A stretch of DNA of 17,499 nucleotides from Alphaproteobacteria bacterium CG11_big_fil_rev_8_21_14_0_20_44_7 (GTDB lineage: Bacteria; Pseudomonadota; Alphaproteobacteria; Rickettsiales; 21-14-0-20-44-7), in NCBI GenBank assembly GCA_002787615.1, contig PCXJ01000109.1, forward strand, positions 1-17,499, in the 5' to 3' direction. The notes under the pieces are model-generated. The model had not been told where the DNA came from. It saw nothing but the letters and a program-made list of their open reading frames with translations, and searched no databases. The position numbers and the translations under genes are program-made. Of this stretch, positions 12,730 through 17,499 are shown piece after piece (the first letter of the stretch is position 1; the number at the start of each line of letters is the position of its first letter).

Positions 12730-14124
12730 ATGACTGACAATAAATTCGACGTAATAATAATCGGTGGTGGCCCTGGTGGCTATGTATGTGCAATTCGGGC
12801 AGCGCAGTTAGGCTTAAAAGTCGCCTGTGTGGAAAAGCGCGGCGCACTTGGCGGGACATGCCTGAATGTTGGCTGCATCCCTTCCAAAGCCTTGCTGGAA
12901 TCATCCCATCAATACGAAAATGCACAGCATAATTTCGCCGAACAGGGAATTGAAGTTTCCGGCCTGAAAGTGAATTTCGGCAAAATGATGGAACGCAAAA
13001 ATAAGGTTGTGAAGCAACTCACCGGCGGCATTGAGATGCTGTTCAAGAAAAACAAGATTACTTACATCAAAGGCGCGGGAGAGATTATTTCTACTAATAA
13101 GGTGAAGGTCGGCAATGATGAATATTCTGCGAAAAAAATCGTAATCGCAACCGGTTCTGACGTTGCACATCTTCCGGGGATTGAAATTGATGAGGAAGTT
13201 ATTGTTTCTTCAACAGGCGCATTGGAGCTCAAGGAAATACCCAAAAAAATGGTGGTTATCGGCGCAGGTGTTATCGGACTGGAACTTGGCAGCGTTTATC
13301 GGCGCTTGGGCGCAGAAGTTACGGCAATTGAATTCCTTGACCGCATCACTCCGGGGATGGATAACGGGCTGACCAAAGATTTCCAAAAATCGCTGGAAAA
13401 GCAGGGAATCAAATTCAAACTCGGTACAAAAGTAACTGGCGCTGAGAAAACCAAAAGCGGTGTAAAACTAACTATGGAAGCGGCGAAAGGCGGCAATAGC
13501 GAAACTATGGAAGCCGATGTCGTGCTGGTTTGTGTCGGGCGCAAAGCCTATACGGAAAATTTGGGATTAGACAAAGTCGGCGTCAAAACTACTGAGCGCG
13601 GACTTGTTGAAACTAATGCAAATTGGCAAACTAACGTGCCTAATATCTACGCAATCGGCGATGTCATAAAAGGGCCTATGCTCGCGCATAAAGCCGAAGA
13701 AGAAGGCGTTGCAGTTGCCGAAGTTCTTGCCGGACAACATGGACATGTGAATTATAACGCCATTCCGGGGGTGATTTATACGCATCCGGAAGTTGCGAGT
13801 GTCGGGAAAACTGAAGAAGAGCTGAAGGAAGCGGGTATTGAATATAATGTCGGGAAATTCTCATTCATGGCAAATGGACGCGCTTTGGCTAATGGCGATG
13901 CGGAAGGTTATGCAAAAATTCTCGCCGATAAAAAAACCGATGAGGTTTTAGGCATTCATATCATCGGACCACATGCCGGAGATTTGATTGCAGAATGCAC
14001 AATGGCGATTGAATTTGGCGCATCATCAGAAGATATTGCGCGCACTTGTCATGCTCATCCAACAATCAGCGAAGTGGTAAAAGAAGCAGCACTCGCGGTG
14101 GAAAAACGCGCATTGCATAGTTAA
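12730..14124 (+). CDS. lpd: Dihydrolipoyl dehydrogenase (E3)
   Basis: FAD-dependent enzyme that reoxidises the lipoyl group of 2-oxo acid dehydrogenase complexes, passing electrons to NAD. The 464-aa length is normal. It shows the FAD motif GGGPGG (residues 12-17), the redox-active disulfide in CLNVGC (Cys44, Cys49), the NAD-binding GAGVIGLELG, the second FAD motif IYAIGDV, and the catalytic HAHPTISE (His443, Glu448). AGGAG (12718-12722) lies 7 nt before the ATG. Placement near sucAB suggests it serves the 2-oxoglutarate complex, though it has its own leader and may also serve pyruvate dehydrogenase. Its last seven codons and stop are repeated exactly at 15043-15070; the copy in the gene is intact and ends in the expected place. 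Confidence 0.97.
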   Translation: MTDNKFDVIIIGGGPGGYVCAIRAAQLGLKVACVEKRGALGGTCLNVGCIPSKALLESSHQYENAQHNFAEQGIEVSGLKVNFGKMMERKNKVVKQLTGGIEMLFKKNKITYIKGAGEIISTNKVKVGNDEYSAKKIVIATGSDVAHLPGIEIDEEVIVSSTGALELKEIPKKMVVIGAGVIGLELGSVYRRLGAEVTAIEFLDRITPGMDNGLTKDFQKSLEKQGIKFKLGTKVTGAEKTKSGVKLTMEAAKGGNSETMEADVVLVCVGRKAYTENLGLDKVGVKTTERGLVETNANWQTNVPNIYAIGDVIKGPMLAHKAEEEGVAVAEVLAGQHGHVNYNAIPGVIYTHPEVASVGKTEEELKEAGIEYNVGKFSFMANGRALANGDAEGYAKILADKKTDEVLGIHIIGPHAGDLIAECTMAIEFGASSEDIARTCHAHPTISEVVKEAALAVEKRALHS

Positions 14125-14126
14125 AG
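14099..14126 (+). repeat. 28-bp direct repeat, copy in lpd 3' end
   Basis: Covers the last codons and the stop of lpd (EKRALHS-stop) plus two bases, and matches 15043-15070 at all 28 positions. The next bases differ on both sides. The stop codon of the first paralogue gene lies 8 nt beyond this copy. Confidence 0.9.
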
Positions 14127-14134
14127 AACGCAAA

Positions 14135-15007
14135 TCAACGTGACCTTCTTTGCAAGTCTTTATAGCCTGCAATTGCATCTTGCAAAACAGCTTGATTGAC
14201 ACGCGACGATGACGCGCTTGGCAAATATTGTTTTAGCTCTACTAAATTCACCTTCTGCCATTCCCTATCAATCGTCAGATACTCGCCGGAAATTTCTAAC
14301 GTTCTGCCTCGCGCAAGAGTATGTCCTCCAGAAATCAAACCAAATGACTTTTGCAATTCAGCATTTAACTGCTCAATTCTGTAAGGGTCATCTTGTAATT
14401 CTTTCTGCGCATTACGATTAAATCTTACCTGCACAACAAACCTACTATGAATGCCCTCCTCAGTTTCAGGATTTCCTATAGCTGGCTTAGCGCTACCGCA
14501 AGAACTAAAGCATCTTTGAAGTTGCGCTACATTATTTTGCAGAGCTTTATATCTTTCTGCGCAAGCTTCTTTGAAGCCTGTACTGCCTTTTAAACCATCA
14601 ACTCTTTCAGCGTAATTGTCTGGATATCTAGCCCAACTAACATCCAGCCCAGAGCTCTGAGTAAAACATCTAATCGCCACAGAAACTGCTGGACTTTTAG
14701 GTCTTAGATATGAGAAAGCAGTTGTTTCGTCACTTCTAACTCTTCTTCTTTTTTCAACATTAGCACTTATTCCTTTTTCATCAAATACTGAAGCAGTTGC
14801 TACTGCATATAAAAGTTCATCCACCCCCCTCATCTCAGGGAAAATATTAGCAGTATACAGGTTATAGACTTCTATATCTTCTTGAATACCGCTAACTAAT
14901 TCCTCACCGATAACTTCTATCTGGTCTTCCTGAAGTCCCGTAAAGTCTCTTAGAAATCTTACAAATTTTGCATCTCTTAAATTACAATCTTTCACTCTGG
15001 TATTCAC
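14135..15007 (-). CDS. Hypothetical protein, paralogue A
   Basis: I do not recognise the family. The 290-aa soluble protein is clearly related to its neighbour (15072-15956): shared blocks include KFVRFLRDFTGL (residues 14-25), NIFPEMRGVDELLYAVATAS (54-73), a YPxxYxxR segment, QRCFSSCG (Cys166 and Cys170), RFVVQVRF and LEISGEYLT near the C-terminus, all in the same order. The conserved CFxxCG in otherwise very divergent copies suggests a structural or metal-binding pair. The start is GTG with an excellent AAAGGAG (15014-15020) 6 nt away. The gene is bracketed by two copies of a 28-bp sequence from the lpd 3' end, so it may be an insert or a duplication product. No signal peptide or membrane segment is visible. 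Confidence 0.75.
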   Translation of the reverse strand: MNTRVKDCNLRDAKFVRFLRDFTGLQEDQIEVIGEELVSGIQEDIEVYNLYTANIFPEMRGVDELLYAVATASVFDEKGISANVEKRRRVRSDETTAFSYLRPKSPAVSVAIRCFTQSSGLDVSWARYPDNYAERVDGLKGSTGFKEACAERYKALQNNVAQLQRCFSSCGSAKPAIGNPETEEGIHSRFVVQVRFNRNAQKELQDDPYRIEQLNAELQKSFGLISGGHTLARGRTLEISGEYLTIDREWQKVNLVELKQYLPSASSSRVNQAVLQDAIAGYKDLQRRSR

Positions 15008-15042
15008 GATAATCTCCTTTATGATATGACTTATTAGAATTC

Positions 15043-15070
15043 TGGAAAAACGCGCATTGCATAGTTAAAG
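15043..15070 (+). repeat. 28-bp direct repeat, orphan copy of lpd 3' end
   Basis: Exact copy of 14099-14126, still readable as EKRALHS-stop on the plus strand, but without the rest of lpd. It lies between the two paralogues: 35 bp upstream of the start codon of A and 1 bp beyond the stop codon of B. The two copies are 944 bp apart. Confidence 0.9.
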
Positions 15071-15071
15071 G

Positions 15072-15956
15072 CTAGAAGCTCATCCCGCCGTTACCATTAA
15101 TTCCGCCAAGCTCATCCTGTTGCAGAACTATAGCCTGAAAGGAATTGTTGCCTTGCTCACGAACTGATTCCAACACGGAATTTAAACCATTCAACTCCAC
15201 CTTCCCCCATTTTGCATCATTGGTGAAATAATCACCGGAGATCCTCAATTTTTCTCGGTCTGCGAGCATTCTCCCCGGGCTTTCCTGTGCGGAGAATTGG
15301 TGGCCAAAGCTTTCATACAGAATATCGCTAAGTTCACCTACCTTATCCGCATCCGCACGCAGCCCGAGATATAATTCTTTGCTCAACTGCACATCGACAA
15401 CAAAACCTCTATCTCTATCAAATTTCGGAGTCACATTTCCGCAAATTCCGAAACATTTCTCAAATTCGGCAATTCTTCCCTGAATTTCCTCAGATTTCGC
15501 GGCAACTGCCGCATTAAACTCATCAGAATCGGCATATCTTGCCATTCTATCACGGTAATCGGCTGGATATAGTATATAGAAAGCATTGCCATCATCTCCT
15601 ACTACAGCCCTGCCCAAATCCACTGAAACTTTATTTAGCCTGCCTTGCTTTGTGACTTTTGCCGATATACCGGCCTCGCTGAATATGCTCGCCATTGCAA
15701 CGCTGTGAATCATCTTATCCGCAGATTTTTCAACTTCGGGCAATATGTTCACCCTGTAGGAATGTACCTCATGCTCCCAACCATGATAAAAACCTTTTTC
15801 AGCCATATTAGGAAGCATACCACCTATCGATTCCGTCTTGACTCTGTCAGCATCCAATCCGGTTAATTCACGCAAGAATCTTACGAAATTTACATTCTCG
15901 ATTGATGGATTTCTTTTAGTTGCTGTTGCAGTTTCTGCTGTTTTTTCAGTTACCAT
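15072..15956 (-). CDS. Hypothetical protein, paralogue B
   Basis: A 294-aa protein of the same unknown family as its neighbour. Shared blocks in order: NFVRFLRELTGL (residues 23-34), NILPEVEKSADKMIHSVAMAS (70-90), AGISAKV, YPADYRDR, EKCFGICGN (Cys168 and Cys172), GFVVDVQL and LRISGDYFT. Identity to A is roughly 30% by eye, concentrated in these blocks. The N-terminal 20 residues are Thr/Ala/Lys-rich and probably disordered; there is no signal peptide. The ATG follows GGGGAGGG (15960-15967), part of which is paired in a 9-bp leader hairpin. It lies 75 bp downstream of the MotE-like gene on the same strand, so it might be read with the flagellar operon, but a role in motility is only a positional guess. 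Confidence 0.75.
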   Translation of the reverse strand: MVTEKTAETATATKRNPSIENVNFVRFLRELTGLDADRVKTESIGGMLPNMAEKGFYHGWEHEVHSYRVNILPEVEKSADKMIHSVAMASIFSEAGISAKVTKQGRLNKVSVDLGRAVVGDDGNAFYILYPADYRDRMARYADSDEFNAAVAAKSEEIQGRIAEFEKCFGICGNVTPKFDRDRGFVVDVQLSKELYLGLRADADKVGELSDILYESFGHQFSAQESPGRMLADREKLRISGDYFTNDAKWGKVELNGLNSVLESVREQGNNSFQAIVLQQDELGGINGNGGMSF

Positions 15957-15959
15957 AAA

Positions 15960-15987
15960 CCCTCCCCGTTAATTTTGGTTAACAGGG
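15960..15987 (-). promoter_or_regulatory. Leader hairpin overlapping the RBS of paralogue B
   Basis: In the minus-strand RNA, CCCTGTTAA (15987-15979) pairs with TTAACGGGG (15972-15964), giving nine pairs including one G-U, with loop CCAAAA. The four G residues of the 3' arm are the 5' half of the GGGGAGGG Shine-Dalgarno. The rest (AGGG) stays free, so masking would be partial. No T-run follows, so this is not an intrinsic terminator for the gene upstream. Confidence 0.35.
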
Positions 15988-16030
15988 ATTTATAATAATT
16001 GCAAGAATTTTGTTGGGGAGCTAATTTTAC

Positions 16031-16813
16031 TTATTTCTTCTCAACGCCCATCGCGGTTGCCAGAGATTTCTGATTTGCCAGCTTCTCGGTCAGCTCTCTT
16101 GCGCGCTTAGTATCCATCTTCGCAAGAATCGGCGCAGCTTTACGCTCGGACATTCTGTCGATAATTTCCAGCATGATTTCCATATCCATTTGATTGAAAA
16201 CCTCGGCAGCTTCCTTCGCCTTCATACCTTCATAGATTTTCACCAAACTGCGCAATTTGGCATTATCATGGTCATTATATTTGCCCAACAACTCTTCAGT
16301 TACGCTTTTGAGCTTTTCCAATTCCGCCACCTGTTCTTCCAGTTTTTTTGATGTAGCTTCGATAAGATTAGCCTTCATATCCAGTTCTTGCGCCCATCTT
16401 TCAAGCTGGATTCTACGGATTGAGAGTTTTTCCAGCATTTCTTTTTCGGCATCGGAATATCTTGGGATATTTTCACCCGGTGATTCTTCATGGACATAAT
16501 CCGGCAAGCCGTTTTCATTGCCTTCAACAATTTTCTCCAATTTCTCTTTACGGGTTAGCTCTTCTTCGGGTTTTTCTTCACCTTCACCATGCGCCGATTC
16601 TGCCGGAGCCGGCCTTTCCTTCATTTGCAGTTTGCCGGAAGCAGGCTCAGTTTCTGCCAATTGCGCAACATCGGGCAAATCTCTTCCTGTCATCGCTATG
16701 GAATCCTGAACAATTTCTATCCCATTAAACTCCGCCGCTTTTATGATAAAAGCCAATAGCAGAATCATTAATGTTAGCGGTAATATTCTGAATATTTTAA
16801 AAGCCCGTTTCAA
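16031..16813 (-). CDS. motE: MotE-like flagellar protein (MgtE_N domain)
   Basis: A 260-aa protein with one N-terminal membrane anchor or signal segment (about residues 9-26, ILPLTLMILLLAFIIKA), an acidic Pro/Glu-rich region (about 50-110), a coiled coil (about 120-175), then an MgtE intracellular N-like helical domain (AAEVFNQMDMEIMLEIIDRM...APILAKMD). This layout matches the alphaproteobacterial MotE family; in Sinorhizobium MotE is a periplasmic chaperone for the motility protein MotC. Topology here suggests a periplasmic C-terminal part. The start is TTG at 16813, supported by AAAGGA 7 nt upstream; no in-frame ATG lies nearby. It sits 27 bp after the DUF6468-like gene and surely belongs to the same operon. 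The exact role in this organism is inferred. Confidence 0.8.
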   Translation of the reverse strand: MKRAFKIFRILPLTLMILLLAFIIKAAEFNGIEIVQDSIAMTGRDLPDVAQLAETEPASGKLQMKERPAPAESAHGEGEEKPEEELTRKEKLEKIVEGNENGLPDYVHEESPGENIPRYSDAEKEMLEKLSIRRIQLERWAQELDMKANLIEATSKKLEEQVAELEKLKSVTEELLGKYNDHDNAKLRSLVKIYEGMKAKEAAEVFNQMDMEIMLEIIDRMSERKAAPILAKMDTKRARELTEKLANQKSLATAMGVEKK

Positions 16814-16840
16814 ATGCTCATCCTTTGATTAATTCTTTGA

Positions 16841-17356
16841 TTAGCTTGCCAACGCATCCTTATATTGCTTATCGCGCAATGCCTTGACCAATTCTGCCTC
16901 CGCAAGAGAGCCACCATAAACTTCTTCCTCTTCAACAAAAGTTTCAAGATTATTGAAATTATATATCGGCTTTCTTGCAGCCTCACGGCCAAGTTTACGC
17001 GCTTCAAACCCGCGCACTTCTTTTTTATATTCGCCACGCGCAGATTCACTATCAATTTCTTCCTTCAACTCCATAATCTTCTTGTTAGTACGGCTGAGGA
17101 GGAAATCTATTTCATCGGCAACTGTACGGGCTTTTGCGATATTGTTATTAATATCTTTGGCGATTTTCTCACCTTGATTCTGCAAATCTTTGACCGCCTT
17201 TGTGGCTTTTTCCGTAGCGTCATAAAATGATTCAATATTCGATTTCAACTCAGCTCGGTGATTGCGAATAAGGTTTAATTTCTTGTTCAAACTAGTTGCA
17301 TAAACAATAGTTACGACTAAGAGGGTCATAATTGTTAGGTCGAAGGCAATTTCCAT
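16841..17356 (-). CDS. DUF6468-like flagellar-operon protein
   Basis: A 171-aa protein with one N-terminal membrane segment (about residues 4-20, AFDLTIMTLLVVTIVYA) followed by a long helical, coiled-coil-like stretch with many Lys, Asn and Glu (about 25-110) and a basic, then acidic tail. This matches the layout of the alphaproteobacterial DUF6468 proteins encoded next to fliM; function is unknown. AAGGAGT (17362-17368) lies 5 nt before the ATG, and the start is 24 bp after the fliM stop. Together with the MotE-like gene it forms a three-gene flagellar segment. Family assignment rests on neighbourhood and architecture more than on motifs. Confidence 0.65.
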   Translation of the reverse strand: MEIAFDLTIMTLLVVTIVYATSLNKKLNLIRNHRAELKSNIESFYDATEKATKAVKDLQNQGEKIAKDINNNIAKARTVADEIDFLLSRTNKKIMELKEEIDSESARGEYKKEVRGFEARKLGREAARKPIYNFNNLETFVEEEEVYGGSLAEAELVKALRDKQYKDALAS

Positions 17357-17380
17357 TTCTTACTCCTTGTTTTAGTATAT

Positions 17381-17499
17381 TTAAAAAATATCTTTTATTT
17401 TCTTGTTAATTACTTCTGAGACTTTTATCGCTTTATAATCACTCATCTTACCCAATTTACCGGTCAACATCGGAATACCCCCACACATCAATGTCACAT
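17381..17499 (-). CDS. fliM: FliM C-terminus, partial (5' end outside window)
   Basis: The last 39 codons of a gene that begins beyond the right edge. The peptide contains GGIPMLTGKLGKMSDYKAIKV and ends VINKKIKDIF. A short strand, a turn with a GKLG core, then an Ala-Ile-Lys-Val strand and a final helix is what the C-terminal SpoA domain of the flagellar switch protein FliM looks like. The genes that follow on the same strand, DUF6468-like and MotE-like, are the expected alphaproteobacterial companions of fliM. FliN or another SpoA protein is a weaker alternative. Confidence 0.65.
   Translation of the reverse strand, partial: VTLMCGGIPMLTGKLGKMSDYKAIKVSEVINKKIKDIF

Noticed and set aside
15043..15070. 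Second lpd-like fragment considered as a pseudogene
   Set aside because: Only seven codons and the stop match; the sequence before it is unrelated, so it is a short repeat and not a decayed gene copy.
16810..17055. Minus-strand open frame overlapping the end of the DUF6468-like gene
   Set aside because: Out of frame with a coherent gene of membrane-anchored coiled-coil type; the overlapping frame is rich in Arg and Ile and has no start signal.

Overview
The window looks like chromosomal DNA from an AT-leaning, flagellated alphaproteobacterium. The evidence is the TCA order mdh-sucC-sucD-sucA-sucB-lpd, and a flagellar block of the FliM C-terminus, a DUF6468-like protein and a MotE-like MgtE_N protein, an arrangement I associate with this class. 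I cannot assign a genus; dense intergenic repeats and many orphan genes might suit a host-associated lineage, but that is only a guess.

Layout. Positions 1-120 hold small hairpins resembling a REP or IS605-type end, and a promoter. 121-1071 encodes a putative TIKI/EreA/ChaN-like protein. 1273-5526 carries mdh, a small orphan gene, sucC, a four-helix-bundle (S23) gene and sucD. 5567-6850 (minus) is a 427-aa orphan. 7024-11272 is sucA, sucB and a 4-oxalocrotonate tautomerase homologue, followed by pyrF (11381-12058). 12066-12617 (minus) is an orphan helical protein. 12730-14124 is lpd. Two divergent paralogues of unknown function follow on the minus strand (14135-15956), then the flagellar genes (16031-17499).

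The core genes supply malate dehydrogenase, both succinyl-CoA ligase subunits and E1, E2 and E3 of the 2-oxoglutarate dehydrogenase complex; sucC and sucD, normally adjacent, are separated by the S23 unit. The catalytic motifs checked in these enzymes are intact, so this is a working TCA segment rather than a decaying one.

The unusual content lies between the core genes. (i) A two-hairpin element with compensatory stem changes and conserved loops lies just upstream of both mdh and sucC. (ii) The S23 gene between sucC and sucD is bounded by 34-bp imperfect terminal inverted repeats that begin at the sucC stop codon and end at the sucD ribosome binding site. (iii) A perfect 28-bp copy of the lpd 3' end lies 944 bp beyond the real one, bracketing one of the two paralogues. 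(iv) Two, possibly three, orphan genes have a -10 box only 6-7 nt before the start codon and no Shine-Dalgarno, suggesting leaderless mRNAs. (v) Short heptamer or 14-mer tandem repeats sit at several gene junctions. I found no tRNA, rRNA, CRISPR array, integrase or transposase gene.
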